Source: Streptococcus oralis
GTDB lineage: Bacteria > Bacillota > Bacilli > Lactobacillales > Streptococcaceae
DNA length: 64,000 nt
Assembly (NCBI RefSeq): GCF_022749195.1
Contig: NZ_CP094226.1
Location: 1,390,001-1,454,000, forward strand
Direction of reading: 5' to 3'
Positions 36,601 through 44,204 of the stretch are shown piece after piece. The notes below the pieces were generated by a model, which had not been told where the DNA came from, did not search any database, and was given only the letters and a program-made list of their open reading frames with translations. Numbering within the stretch: the stretch's first letter is position 1; each line of letters starts with the position of its first letter. The translations under genes were made by a program, and so were the position numbers.

Positions 36601-37105
36601 CTTCTGCTTTTTCTGTAGATTCCGTTATTTTCCCAACTTCGACAGACTCAGCAAATACCGTAATTAAATCTTTAATCTTAGCAAGTTCAGTATCCACTTC
36701 CTCTTGCTCAACTATCTCTTTTGAGATGACAGATTTCGCAGAATCTAATAGTTCTTTAGCAGATGTTAGTACCACGTCATCTATATTCTTTGCAGTATTT
36801 ACTTTCTCTTCAAGTTCTGTAATTTTTTTAACTAAATCCGTTTTATCAACCGTCTTAAGGGCAACTTCTTTTTCTTTTTTTATCGAATTTTCGGGTGTTT
36901 TTGTTTCCGTAGAAGATTCCGTATTCAATGTCGATGTTGAAACAAGCGTAGTATCTGCTCCTTGAAGTTCCATCGCTGATACTGCTCCATTGCCCAAAAA
37001 CATCAAACCTGCTGAAATTGCTACTGATGCTACTCCTAAACTATACTTTCGAATCCCGTATCGAATGTATTTCTCCGTTCTAAAATCCTGTTGTTTACTC
37101 TTCAT
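30698..37105 (-). CDS. Giant LPXTG cell-wall surface protein with CshA-type and 50-residue repeats
   Basis: A 2135-residue surface protein. Order: YSIRK-type signal (YGIRKYSLGVAS, about 16-27), a helical Glu/Lys-rich stretch (about 50-270), a large beta-rich non-repetitive region (about 275-1065), two CshA-fibril-like repeats (about 1065-1290, each ending in TFTPEKDFVG- or TFVPLKTFTG-like and AKYTPTV), sixteen 50-residue repeats (about 1295-2083), then LPNTG (2102-2106), a hydrophobic helix and the basic tail SRKKKED. Sortase A would attach it to peptidoglycan. CshA-like proteins form adhesive fibrils, so a host- or partner-adhesion role is inferred. GGGAGG precedes the ATG, with TATAAT about 25 bases farther. 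The N-terminal binding region has no family I recognise. Confidence 0.93.
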   Translation of the reverse strand: MKSKQQDFRTEKYIRYGIRKYSLGVASVAISAGLMFLGNGAVSAMELQGADTTLVSTSTLNTESSTETKTPENSIKKEKEVALKTVDKTDLVKKITELEEKVNTAKNIDDVVLTSAKELLDSAKSVISKEIVEQEEVDTELAKIKDLITVFAESVEVGKITESTEKAEETKETKETVKPVQEAKKVLEQVTSEAEVTNVLATEAIRKNKLEAENKAAIEAAIANNKEVIAETKKVLANDALTAKQINDQLSRLNDSILAVYNDLKKAGVGKDGNFGVALAAQDFYAEEGTNVSRVSEINASNHTGKDTYTIPVQEIKLITGTDATGLEIEVYSNQRVGNDTNAGNGMHTEQGGKTGHNNKGRVDYPLTPDAAKKLAEEAPLWRNKIRADGSRISNAATSIYSANGGYEYLATEIYGYGYEQGVDRVYIKGLKDRIAVTEKAKQAGWSLTSVTPTNLVPGLTYDSETDTIQGKVIADIENGVYDLRFNITATNTDGRTVTFQIQNLRAGWVGWQDSTPPKIKSDSERYDRKVGDDANVNIQFYDESGASATPANSRGTYNYTTVEGKVVRVPQRFSRAVTGVSGYNTIGEQLDDSKVLIPGTSYSVANSTSDEQAADQTNMGRGIISGKLTEAGIYTVSIFAKDYDKLANNNVWNQSGQEAHATVTVVVKPKVEVQNVETYSTVVPVKISKGASSAKITMPDGTVTNLKAVNGKWLVDSDSTNTAVSENQELGTVDSDTVFNIPVASEATAKVGVDNIKVEASVENVKGTFLREQVELNGTDGQKHTATFNKATGHWELPGDYAESKTLNGDGTTRWTKRQVYTEAQQDGGMKFYIYEYIRQLDSAGKVTSVETPTRPETIYVSKNTNQVGDGMSVTVTYDKHSNTWASSDGTEVTATKLGNDSWEVHTKSGFGGIIRGTIATNTDVATVVNTKPTATSQDYTSTKGTAVDLRNEAKAAVSISDSEDTKYGKTTYITRITVTSPSGVQKVFDTKQDANNYNIASGYSLNEVGVYTVKIDVIDSNGNYTTEATIGGTESGVDHGVDSSTATTTYHITVTDTIEGHNVTSTDIQGATQKETPTFTSVGDGSPVKPSASSPSKLVDPKTGGFVDTLTIDGQGTYSIDNETGEVTFVPLKTFTGTATPVTVSLTAKLGKGANDTDITATATATYTPTVIPVKPTSTDDESEGPKGQTQNGTPTFTGGKVEVNGVEKTVEIDESVKPTFDDGTTKKVVPGEGTYTIDENGVVTFTPEKDFVGKASGVTVKRVDKNGTEITAKYTPTVRPITSFVDTKGNTLVPTEDGEQPKKDIPGYRFVETKKLPNGDTEHVYEKVKTSHKDKEGNDIPGYPSEDGEQPKKDIPGYRFVETKKLPNGDTEHVYEKVKTSHKDKEGNDIPGYPTEDGEQPKKDIPGYRFVETKKLPNGDTEHVYEKVKTSHKDKEGNDIPGYPSEDGEQPKKDIPGYRFVETKKLPNGDTEHVYEKVKTSHKDKEGNDIPGHPTEDGEQPKKDIPGYRFVETKKLPNGDTEHVYEKVKTSHKDKEGNDIPGYPTEDGEQPKKDIPGYRFVETKKLPNGDTEHVYEKVKTSHKDKEGNDIPGYPTEDGEQPKKDIPGYRFVETKKLPNGDTEHVYEKVKTSHKDKEGNDIPGYPSEDGEQPKKEIPGYRFVETKKLPNGDTEHVYEKVKTSHKDKEGNDIPGYPSEDGEQPKKEIPGYRFVETKKLPNGDTEHVYEKVKTSHKDKEGNEIPGYPSEDGEQPKKAIPGYRFVETKKLPNGDTEHVYEKVKTSHKDKEGNEIPGYPSEDGEQPKKDIPGYRFVETKKLPNGDTEHVYEKVKTSHKDKEGNDIPGYPSEDGEQPKKDIPGYRFVETKKLPNGDTEHVYEKVKTSHKDKEGNEIPGYPSEDGEQPKKEIPGYRFVETKKLPNGDTEHVYEKVKTSHKDKEGNEIPGYPSEDGEQPKKDIPGYRFVETKKLPNGDTEHVYEKVKTSHKDKEGNEIPGYPSEDGEQPKKAIPGYRFVETKKLPNGDTEHVYEKVKTSHKDKEGNEIPGYPSEDGEQPKKDIPGYRFVETKKLPNGDTEHVYEKVVTAPQQKPTEQSPTTKATKELPNTGMEDHAALAALGVLGLMSGFGLVSRKKKED
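30866..33217 (-). repeat. 16 tandem copies of a 150-bp coding repeat
   Basis: The core FVETKKLPNGDTEHVYEKV recurs with an exact 150-base period (for instance the codons for Glu-Thr-Lys-Lys start at 30901, 31051, 31201 and so on to 33151). There are 16 copies, 15 complete plus a partial end. Variation is confined to a few sites: KKDIPG/KKEIPG/KKAIPG, GNDIPG/GNEIPG, and PSEDG/PTEDG (one GHPTEDG). Identity between neighbouring units is very high at the DNA level, as expected for slippage or unequal exchange. Confidence 0.97.
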
Positions 37106-37129
37106 AAGAAAAACAACCTCCCTATTTTT

Positions 37130-37135
37130 ATTATA
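37130..37135 (-). promoter_or_regulatory. Candidate -10 box of the LPXTG gene
   Basis: TATAAT on the minus strand with a TTGTTT-like -35 at a long spacing (19 bases). From 37136 to 37574 the DNA is very AT-rich and I see no gene. Confidence 0.45.
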
Positions 37136-37574
37136 TCGATATTGAAATATAGAAAAACAAAATTTCTTTCTCTCTTAAAAAAGGCTTTTAAATTTTGATA
37201 TTTCAAAAGGATTATATCCTCATATTCAATATGCATATTCATACTAACATTTTCTGTTCTCTTTTTCAATATTTTTAATAATTTTATTTTAGAAAAATAC
37301 AAAAATAATTTAATGGTAAATACTTTAAAAAACCAATATATATGTAGGTTTACAGCGTGTAAATTCCCGAAACAATTTATCTTATAATTAAATAAAATAC
37401 AATTTAATGTATCAATTTATTTTTTAGAGTCTTGTAGAAGTTAAATTTTCCCAAGCCTTACATTGTTATAACAAAAAATTTTCTATAAGAAGTGCATAAA
37501 TTTAACAGTATATTTCTTAGCCATTATTTATAGATTATCATGAAGATTTGACTTAGAGGCCTAGAACCTAAACC

Positions 37575-37603
37575 TTGACGACAGATTCTTTTTTTGTTAA
37601 AAT
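37575..37603 (+). promoter_or_regulatory. Promoter of the NOX-type oxidase gene
   Basis: TTGACG, exactly 17 bases, TAAAAT. An inverted repeat begins within its last bases. Confidence 0.7.
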
Positions 37604-37622
37604 GTAACAAATCTTATTACAT
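37602..37622 (+). promoter_or_regulatory. Inverted repeat at the oxidase transcription start
   Basis: Arms ATGTAA and TTACAT around nine bases, overlapping the -10 end and likely start site, the usual place for a repressor operator. It does not match the PerR, Fur or PsaR consensus that I know. Confidence 0.4.
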
Positions 37623-37657
37623 CTAATATAAGATAAATCTATGAAAGGACTTCTACC

Positions 37658-38851
37658 ATGAAATCATTAAAAGGTATTTTATTTATCGGACTTAGTATGC
37701 TTCTGACCATTCTAGCTTGGCTCAGTTCAGGTGCTAGTCAGTTTCTAATCCCTGGTTTGGCTCTCACTACCCTCTCTCTTACTTTTATACTAGCTAGCCG
37801 TATACCCCTGCTTGAGGCTTGGTTTAACGGACTTGAAAAGATGTATCTAGCTCATAAATTCACGGCTTTTCTATCCATTCTCCTACTAACCTTACACAAC
37901 TTTAGCATGGGCGGTCTCTGGGGTTCGCATTTGGCCGCCCAGTTTGGAAATATCGCTATCTATATCTTTATCAGCATTGTTCTGGTTGCCTATCTGGGAC
38001 AATATATCCAGTATGAAGCATGGAGATGGATTCATCGATTGGTTTATCTAGCCTATATCTTTGGTCTCTTTCATGTTTTGATGATTATGGGAAATCGCCT
38101 CCTCTCCTTTAGTTTCCTAGGTCTTATCTTTGGAATCTATGCTATTTTAGGCTTGCTTGCAGGTTTTTATATTATTTTCCTTTATCAAAAGATCGGTTTC
38201 ACCTATCTTGGAAAAATCGTAGGAATCAAACGCCTCAACCACGATACGACTGAAATTGCAATAGAGCTCAGTCATCCTTTCACCTACGAATATGGACAAT
38301 TTGCCTTTCTAAAAATTTTCCAAAAAGGTTTTGAGTCTGCTCCACACCCTTTCACCATCTCAGGAGGGCAAGGACGAACACTTTATTTTACGATTAAAAA
38401 CTCTGGCGACCACACTAAGAATATCTATGACAATCTTCAAGTTGGTAGCAAGGTTGCGGTTGATCGCGCCTATGGACATATGACTATGAAACATGGTCCA
38501 AAGCAGCAAATCTGGATCGCAGGTGGAATTGGAATGACTCCTTTCATCTCTTATATCCGAGAACACCCTATCCTAGACAGAAACGTCCGCTTCTACTATA
38601 GTTTCCGTGGAAAGGAAAATGCTGTCTACCTAGATCTACTTCGTGACTACGCCCGTCAAAATGCTAACTTTGACCTGCAGCTGGTCGATAGCAATGAAAA
38701 AGGATACCTGACTTTGGATCAAGAAGAAATCCCTGACCAGACTACAGTCTATATGTGTGGACCTCTTCCTATGATGAAGGCCCTTGCCAAGCAAATCAAG
38801 AAAAAGAATCCCAAAGCAAAACTCATTTACGAAGGTTTCAAGTTTAAATAA
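37658..38851 (+). CDS. NOX-type NADPH oxidase / ferric reductase-like transmembrane protein
   Basis: A 397-residue membrane flavocytochrome. Six membrane helices carry two histidine pairs that fit bis-heme coordination: His66/His80 and His126/His139. The cytoplasmic part has the FAD-binding HPFTIS segment and NADPH-binding GGIGMTPF and MCGPLPMMKAL. Sequence landmarks (KFTAFLSI, NFSMGGLWG, EAWRWIHRLVYLAY) match the pneumococcal NOX homologue SpNOX as I remember it, an enzyme shown to make superoxide from NADPH. Good promoter, AAAGGA-type ribosome site (GAAAGGACTT). A terminator follows. It is single-gene. Confidence 0.93.
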   Translation: MKSLKGILFIGLSMLLTILAWLSSGASQFLIPGLALTTLSLTFILASRIPLLEAWFNGLEKMYLAHKFTAFLSILLLTLHNFSMGGLWGSHLAAQFGNIAIYIFISIVLVAYLGQYIQYEAWRWIHRLVYLAYIFGLFHVLMIMGNRLLSFSFLGLIFGIYAILGLLAGFYIIFLYQKIGFTYLGKIVGIKRLNHDTTEIAIELSHPFTYEYGQFAFLKIFQKGFESAPHPFTISGGQGRTLYFTIKNSGDHTKNIYDNLQVGSKVAVDRAYGHMTMKHGPKQQIWIAGGIGMTPFISYIREHPILDRNVRFYYSFRGKENAVYLDLLRDYARQNANFDLQLVDSNEKGYLTLDQEEIPDQTTVYMCGPLPMMKALAKQIKKKNPKAKLIYEGFKFK

Positions 38852-38858
38852 GATCATT

Positions 38859-38890
38859 GTCCCTCTAACACAAAAGAGGGACTTTCTTTT
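38859..38890 (+). terminator. Terminator after the oxidase gene
   Basis: Arms GTCCCTCT and AGAGGGAC, then a T-rich run. Confidence 0.8.
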
Positions 38891-38910
38891 CACTTTATTT
38901 CCCTCTTCTA

Positions 38911-38919
38911 TGCTATACT
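38911..38919 (+). promoter_or_regulatory. Extended -10 promoter of the metallo-beta-lactamase-fold gene
   Basis: TGCTATACT about 35 bases before the ATG; no clear -35. Confidence 0.5.
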
Positions 38920-38952
38920 TAGTTTAGTACATTCTTTGAGATTGGAGCCAGT

Positions 38953-39582
38953 ATGAAAATCCATAAAACCGTGAATCCCGTTGCTTATGAAAACACTTAT
39001 TATCTGGAAGGAGACCAACACCTGATTGTGGTTGACCCAGGTAGCCATTGGGAAGCTATTCGCAAGACTATTGAGAAAACCAACAAACCAGTCTGTGCGA
39101 TTCTCCTGACCCACACCCACTACGACCATATTATGAGTCTGGACTTGGTGCGTAAGACTTTTGGAAATCCTCCAGTTTATGTCGCAGAGAGTGAAGCATC
39201 TTGGCTTTATACTCCAGTCGATAATCTCTCTGGTCTCCCTCGTCATGATGATATGGCAGATGTCGTCTGTAAACCAGCAGAACACACCTTTGTCTTTCAT
39301 GAGGAATACCAGCTTGAGGAATTTCATTTTACTGTTCTACCAACCCCAGGCCACTCTATTGGCGGTGTTTCCCTAGTCTTTCCTGACTCCCATCTAGTCT
39401 TGACCGGAGATGCCCTATTCCGTGAGACCATTGGACGGACAGACCTTCCTACAGGCAGCACGGAACAACTCCTCCATAGCATTCAGACGCAACTCTTCAC
39501 TCTTCCTAACTACGATGTCTATCCTGGGCATGGTCCAGCTACGACCATCGCTCACGAAAAGACCTTTAATCCCTTTTTCTAG
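38953..39582 (+). CDS. Metallo-beta-lactamase-fold hydrolase (glyoxalase II-like)
   Basis: A 209-residue hydrolase with the zinc signature THTHYDH, later PTPGHSIGG, TGDALF and YPGHGP, the four histidine/aspartate positions of glyoxalase II-type enzymes. It likely hydrolyses a thioester or related bond in the cytoplasm; the natural substrate is unproven. GGAG precedes the ATG. Own promoter and terminator. Confidence 0.88.
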   Translation: MKIHKTVNPVAYENTYYLEGDQHLIVVDPGSHWEAIRKTIEKTNKPVCAILLTHTHYDHIMSLDLVRKTFGNPPVYVAESEASWLYTPVDNLSGLPRHDDMADVVCKPAEHTFVFHEEYQLEEFHFTVLPTPGHSIGGVSLVFPDSHLVLTGDALFRETIGRTDLPTGSTEQLLHSIQTQLFTLPNYDVYPGHGPATTIAHEKTFNPFF

Positions 39583-39586
39583 CAAG

Positions 39587-39619
39587 CAAAAAACCAAGGA
39601 TAATTTCCTCGGTTTTTTT
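39587..39619 (+). terminator. Terminator after the metallo-beta-lactamase-fold gene
   Basis: Arms AAAAACCAAGGA and TCCTCGGTTTTT with one mismatch, then T run. It could also serve the convergent lipoprotein gene. Confidence 0.75.
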
Positions 39620-39686
39620 GTAGCTTCTATTTTTATGTTAATATTTGCTCAGAAGAATCAATATTGACTAGAAAAGTAATTCAAAA

Positions 39687-40451
39687 CTAATTAGCCGGAT
39701 TCAATTCTTTCCAACCAATGTTAGACAAATCAAGCTTTTCAGAAGAAATATCTAAAACTTGCTCTGCTTTTTCGTTGCCACCGATTTGAATAGTTGCTTC
39801 TTTAATCTTCTGCACTCCATTTTTATCAAACGAATATAGAGCCAGATTCATTTCTGGACGAGTTGACTGCCAGTCTGCATAAGAGACTTGACCATTTTCA
39901 TAAATATCAAATCCTGAGCGAAAACCACCTGCAGAAGCTATATATGCTGTGTGAAGTAAGCTAGGTTTTTGATTTTCCAAATAATAAATGGCTGAAACAA
40001 ATTTTTCATCACCAATAAGCAACTCATCTTGACCATCCTTATTCAAATCAACAATTGCGTATTTCCAATCGGGTGCATTTTGATAACCCATTCGAGAGAA
40101 AACTAGGCCATATTCTTCTGAAGTAATCTTATCTTGTTTATTTTCCTTGTATAAATCTTCTCTATTACCTTGTTTTAAAAGGTCTGTAAAGTGACTATAG
40201 CGTTCAATCACTTCTTTATATAAATCTTGTCTAGTTTCTTTCTTATTTTCAGCAGTCGATTGCGATTCCTTGGTTGACGAGTCACTAGTATTTTCAACCT
40301 TTGCTTCTGTTGATACACTAGTCTTATCGTCTTCAGAGACAGATGATAGTGCAGATGAAGGTTCTGTATTGTTCCTATTTTTATTGAGACCACAAGATGC
40401 TAGAACTGAAATCGAAAAAATAGCTGATAGCATCATTAAAAATTTCTTCAT
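39687..40451 (-). CDS. Hypothetical lipoprotein with an EF-hand-like loop
   Basis: A 254-residue exported lipoprotein: lipobox LASC with Cys20, a Ser/Thr/Glu-rich linker (about 25-75), then a folded domain. A calcium-loop-like motif DLNKDGQDELLIGDE occurs in the middle, the pattern DxNxDGxxE seen in dockerin/FG-GAP-like or EF-hand-like loops. I do not recognise the family. It lies 88 bases downstream of pepO in the same direction with no terminator visible between them, so read-through from pepO is possible. Confidence 0.78.
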   Translation of the reverse strand: MKKFLMMLSAIFSISVLASCGLNKNRNNTEPSSALSSVSEDDKTSVSTEAKVENTSDSSTKESQSTAENKKETRQDLYKEVIERYSHFTDLLKQGNREDLYKENKQDKITSEEYGLVFSRMGYQNAPDWKYAIVDLNKDGQDELLIGDEKFVSAIYYLENQKPSLLHTAYIASAGGFRSGFDIYENGQVSYADWQSTRPEMNLALYSFDKNGVQKIKEATIQIGGNEKAEQVLDISSEKLDLSNIGWKELNPAN

Positions 40452-40539
40452 GTTAACCTCGATAGCATTGCATTTTCAGATTGATAAACTTCAAAAATGA
40501 ACCATCAATTTCAAGATGATACTTGGTTAGGGACTTACT

Positions 40540-42432
40540 TTACCAAATAATCACACGGTCCTCTGGTGAACGCCACATACCATCGCCTTCTTTGACATCA
40601 TAGGTTGTAAAGAAGTCATCAAAGTTTGGCACTTGGACATTGACACGGAGCTTAGCTGGCGCGTGCACATCGACACTGGCCATGAGTTTCATCAACTCTG
40701 GACGGCCTTTCATCCGCCAGATACGAGCAAAGTTGTGGAAGAATTCTTCAGCAGAGAAGTCTGCTTCTCTCTTGGCAGCTTCAAGGGCTGCAGCAATTCC
40801 TCCTAGGTCGGCAACATTTTCTGATACGGTCAGTTTCCCATTGATAGTGGCACCGTAAGACTCTTGCCCGTCAAACTGGTCAATGACCTTCTGCGTTTTT
40901 TCTTTAAAGGCTGCATAGTCGCTTTCTGTCCACCAGTCTTTGAGACTACCATTTTCATCAAAGGACGCACCATTTGTGTCAAATGCGTGAGAGATTTCAT
41001 GGGCAATAACAGCACCAATACCACCGTAGTTAGCAGAAGACGACTGATGCAAGTCATAGAATGGAGCCTGTAAAATAGCAGCTGGGAAGACAATCAAGTT
41101 CTTCTGAGGATTGTAGTAAGCATTGACCATATGAGCTGGCATGCCCCATTCCTTGTAATCAACAGGCTGGTTCCACTTGCTCCAGCTGTGCTTGATTTCC
41201 ACACGCGCAAAGGCTAGAGCATTCTCAAAGAGAATGGCAGTTTCGTTCACGACTTTGTCCTTGTAGCGTTCTGGCAATTCCTCTGGATAACCGATATAAG
41301 GTTTGATGACATTGAGTTTGACAATGGCCTTGTCACGCGTTTCAGGCGTGAGCCAGTCGTTCTTAGCCAAGCGTTCCTTATAAACGTCAATCATAGTAGC
41401 TACTTTTTTCTCTACGTCAGCCTTAGCTTCTGGAGAGAATTTTTCATGCGCGTACCAGAGACCCAGAGCTTGCTTGAAAGGTCCTTGGGCCAAGTGATAG
41501 GCTGCCTTAACCTTGTCCTGAGCTTCTGGAACACCTGAAAGAGCACGTCCGTAGGCACCTGACAAGACACGAATCTCGTCTGTGAGATAGCTTGTTGAGA
41601 GATTGACCACACCCAAAATCAAGGTTGCTTTGAGTAGAGGCCACGCTTCATCACTATAAAATTGATCTGCTGCTTGCCAGAAACGTTCCTCGTCTACGAT
41701 AACCTTATCTGGAGTTTGTCCAAGAACTACTTGGAAGAAGTCATCTAGAGGTAGGGCAGGGGCAAACTTTTTGAAATCTTCATAGGCATATGGATGGTAA
41801 AGTTTGGCATATTCTGAACTTTCTTCGTTAGAAAGCACCACAGCTGCGATACGACGGTCCAATTCCAATCGTTTCTCTAGTAAGTCTGCGATTTCCTCAT
41901 CTGAAAAATCATAGGCTTTGAGTAGATTCGTAGTACTTTCCTTCCAAAGAGTCAAGAGTTCCTCGCGCTGAGGATGGTCTTCGGCGTAATAAGTTGTATC
42001 TGGTAAAATCGTCCCTGGTGCACTTGCCCAGAGAACATTGGTTCTGGCATCCATAAAGTCTGGTGATACACCAAATGGAAGGAAGTTTGGCTTCCCTGCT
42101 AGTTCAAACTCTGCCAGTTTGCTGGTGAAATCTGCAAAACTCTCCAAATCTTGGTATTCCTTGAGCATTGGCAAAACAGGCTTGATCCCATCTGCTTCTC
42201 TCTTGTCAAAATCACGTACCATACGATGGTACTTAACAAAGTTTGCGAGGATGGCATCCTCTGGAACATCCTCACCTGCCAACCACTTGTCCGTAGTCGC
42301 CAGCATCAACTCTTCAATTTCCTCGTCAAGGTCAATAAAACCACCTGTTCGAGATTTGTCAGCTGGAATGACAGCTGTTTTTTCCCATTCGCCATTGATT
42401 GCATCATAAAAATCGTCTTGATAACGTGTCAT
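40540..42432 (-). CDS. pepO: Endopeptidase O (M13 family)
   Basis: A 630-residue zinc metalloendopeptidase of the neprilysin family. HEISH (about residues 479-483) is the HExxH zinc site, and NAYYNPQKN upstream and the late ENVADLGG (third zinc ligand) complete it. Pneumococcal PepO cleaves peptides and is also found outside the cell where it binds host plasminogen and fibronectin, though it has no signal peptide; the same is true here. The ribosome site is weak (GAGAAC), and a CRE-like sequence lies over it. Confidence 0.95.
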   Translation of the reverse strand: MTRYQDDFYDAINGEWEKTAVIPADKSRTGGFIDLDEEIEELMLATTDKWLAGEDVPEDAILANFVKYHRMVRDFDKREADGIKPVLPMLKEYQDLESFADFTSKLAEFELAGKPNFLPFGVSPDFMDARTNVLWASAPGTILPDTTYYAEDHPQREELLTLWKESTTNLLKAYDFSDEEIADLLEKRLELDRRIAAVVLSNEESSEYAKLYHPYAYEDFKKFAPALPLDDFFQVVLGQTPDKVIVDEERFWQAADQFYSDEAWPLLKATLILGVVNLSTSYLTDEIRVLSGAYGRALSGVPEAQDKVKAAYHLAQGPFKQALGLWYAHEKFSPEAKADVEKKVATMIDVYKERLAKNDWLTPETRDKAIVKLNVIKPYIGYPEELPERYKDKVVNETAILFENALAFARVEIKHSWSKWNQPVDYKEWGMPAHMVNAYYNPQKNLIVFPAAILQAPFYDLHQSSSANYGGIGAVIAHEISHAFDTNGASFDENGSLKDWWTESDYAAFKEKTQKVIDQFDGQESYGATINGKLTVSENVADLGGIAAALEAAKREADFSAEEFFHNFARIWRMKGRPELMKLMASVDVHAPAKLRVNVQVPNFDDFFTTYDVKEGDGMWRSPEDRVIIW

Positions 42433-42434
42433 CT

Positions 42435-42449
42435 TGTTCTCGCTTTCAT
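42435..42449 (-). promoter_or_regulatory. Candidate cre (CcpA) site overlapping the pepO ribosome site
   Basis: On the minus strand ATGAAAGCGAGAACA matches the consensus WTGNAANCGNWNNCW at all but one fixed position, and sits just before the pepO start codon. Confidence 0.4.
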
Positions 42450-42549
42450 TTTTTCACTTATTCTTAGCTTAGCAAAAAACACTTGGGAATGCAATTAAAA
42501 ATGGTTTCTCTTTTTTCTTCATTTTTCAGTTATTATTTTAAATTTTTCA

Positions 42550-42587
42550 AAAATTAACTTGACTTAATTTTTTTTTTAAGGTATATT
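42550..42587 (+). promoter_or_regulatory. psa promoter with PsaR-type operator
   Basis: TTGACT, exactly 17 bases, TATATT. A perfect inverted repeat, arms AAAATTAA and TTAATTTT with a six-base centre (42550-42571), covers the -35 box. This is the arrangement and sequence of the published PsaR/manganese operator at pneumococcal psa, so the operon should be repressed when Mn(II) is plentiful. Confidence 0.88.
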
Positions 42588-42611
42588 AAAAGGCAGGAGG
42601 AATACAACTGT

Positions 42612-43334
42612 ATGATACGTATCGAAAACCTCAGTGTCTCCTACAAAGAAACGTTGGCACTAAAGGATATTTCACTAGTGCTCCAAGGACCAACTATTAC
42701 CGGAATTATTGGTCCAAACGGTGCTGGAAAATCAACTTTATTAAAAAGTATGTTGGGAATTATCCCACATGAAGGTCAGGCCTTTCTCGATGACAAAGAA
42801 GTCAAGAAATCTTTACATCGGGTTGCCTATGTCGAGCAAAAGATCCATATCGACTACAATTTCCCTATCAAGGTCAAGGAATGTGTTTCACTGGGACTCT
42901 ATCCATCCATACCGCTCTTTCACACCTTAAAAGCCAGCCACTGGAAAAAAGTGGCAGATGCACTTGAAATCGTTGGACTTTCAGACTATGCTGATCGCCA
43001 AATCAGCCAGCTCTCAGGCGGACAATTTCAACGTGTGTTGATTGCCCGTTGCTTAGTGCAGGAAGCTGACTACATCTTTCTAGATGAGCCATTTGTCGGG
43101 ATTGACTCGATCAGTGAAGAGATTATCATGAATACGCTGAGAGACCTTAAAAAAGCTGGTAAAACAGTTCTCATCGTCCATCATGACCTCAGCAAAGTCC
43201 CCCATTATTTCGACCAAGTTTTGCTTCTCAATCGAGAATTGGTAGCTATTGGTTCAACTGAAGAAACCTTTACCGAAGCCAATCTTAAGAAGGCCTACGG
43301 TAGCAAACTCTTTTTCAATGGAGGTGACCTATGA
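42612..43334 (+). CDS. psaB: Manganese ABC transporter ATP-binding protein
   Basis: A 240-residue ATPase that powers manganese import. Walker A GPNGAGKS (34-41), signature LSGGQFQR, Walker B YIFLDEPF. It overlaps psaC by four bases (ATGA), with AGGAGG about ten bases before its own start. First gene of psaBCA and under the PsaR-type operator. Confidence 0.95.
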   Translation: MIRIENLSVSYKETLALKDISLVLQGPTITGIIGPNGAGKSTLLKSMLGIIPHEGQAFLDDKEVKKSLHRVAYVEQKIHIDYNFPIKVKECVSLGLYPSIPLFHTLKASHWKKVADALEIVGLSDYADRQISQLSGGQFQRVLIARCLVQEADYIFLDEPFVGIDSISEEIIMNTLRDLKKAGKTVLIVHHDLSKVPHYFDQVLLLNRELVAIGSTEETFTEANLKKAYGSKLFFNGGDL

Positions 43335-44179
43335 TAGCAGAATTTATCGATGGATTGCAACATTTCCATTTCCTACAAAATGCCTTGATAACAGCTATTG
43401 TCATCGGGGTGGTTGCTGGTGCTGTGGGATGTTTTATCATCCTACGTGGTATGTCTCTCATGGGAGATGCCATCTCTCACGCAGTTTTGCCCGGCGTAGC
43501 CCTTTCCTTTATCCTGGGAATTGATTTCTTTATTGGAGCCATCATCTTTGGCTTGATGGCTTCCATCATCATTACCTACATCAAGGGTAACTCTATCATC
43601 AAGAGTGACACTGCCATTGGTATTACCTTTTCATCTTTCTTAGCCTTAGGTGTCATCTTGATTAGTGTTGCCAAGAGTTCGACAGACCTCTTCCATATCC
43701 TTTTTGGGAATATCCTCGCTGTCCAAGATACGGACATGTGGATCACCATTGGTGTGGGTGCATTGATTCTCTTGATTATCGGGATTTTCTTTAAACAACT
43801 ATTGATTACATCCTTTGACGAACTCCTGGCTAAAGCCATGGGAATGCCCGTCAATTTCTACCACTATCTGCTCATGGTGCTCTTGACCCTTGTGTCAGTC
43901 ACTGCCATGCAAAGTGTTGGAACGATTCTTATCGTGGCCATGTTGATTACCCCAGCTGCGACGGCTTACCTTTATGCGAATAGCCTAAAGAGCATGATTT
44001 TTCTTTCATCAACCCTAGGGGCAACCGCTTCTGTTTTGGGACTCTTTATCGGCTATAGCTTCAATCTCGCAGCAGGATCCAGCATCGTGCTCACATCTGC
44101 CAGCTTCTTTTTAATCAGTTTCTTTATCTCTCCAAAGCAACGATACTTGAAACTAAAAAATAAAAAAATCAATAAATAA
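43331..44179 (+). CDS. psaC: Manganese ABC transporter permease
   Basis: A 282-residue inner-membrane permease of the ABC-3 (metal) family with about eight to nine hydrophobic segments. The motif [11 protein letters not shown] near residue 55 and the later [15 protein letters not shown] segment are family landmarks. It overlaps psaB and carries Mn(II) across the membrane. Confidence 0.94.
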   Translation: MIAEFIDGLQHFHFLQNALITAIVIGVVAGAVGCFIILRGMSLMGDAISHAVLPGVALSFILGIDFFIGAIIFGLMASIIITYIKGNSIIKSDTAIGITFSSFLALGVILISVAKSSTDLFHILFGNILAVQDTDMWITIGVGALILLIIGIFFKQLLITSFDELLAKAMGMPVNFYHYLLMVLLTLVSVTAMQSVGTILIVAMLITPAATAYLYANSLKSMIFLSSTLGATASVLGLFIGYSFNLAAGSSIVLTSASFFLISFFISPKQRYLKLKNKKINK

Positions 44180-44204
44180 GGGGAAACCCTTCTGGAGGAA
44201 TCTA

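Noticed and set aside
36366-36965. Ser/Ala-rich frame antisense to the LPXTG N-terminal helical region
   Set aside because: It mirrors the Glu/Lys/Ala-rich coding strand and has no start signal.
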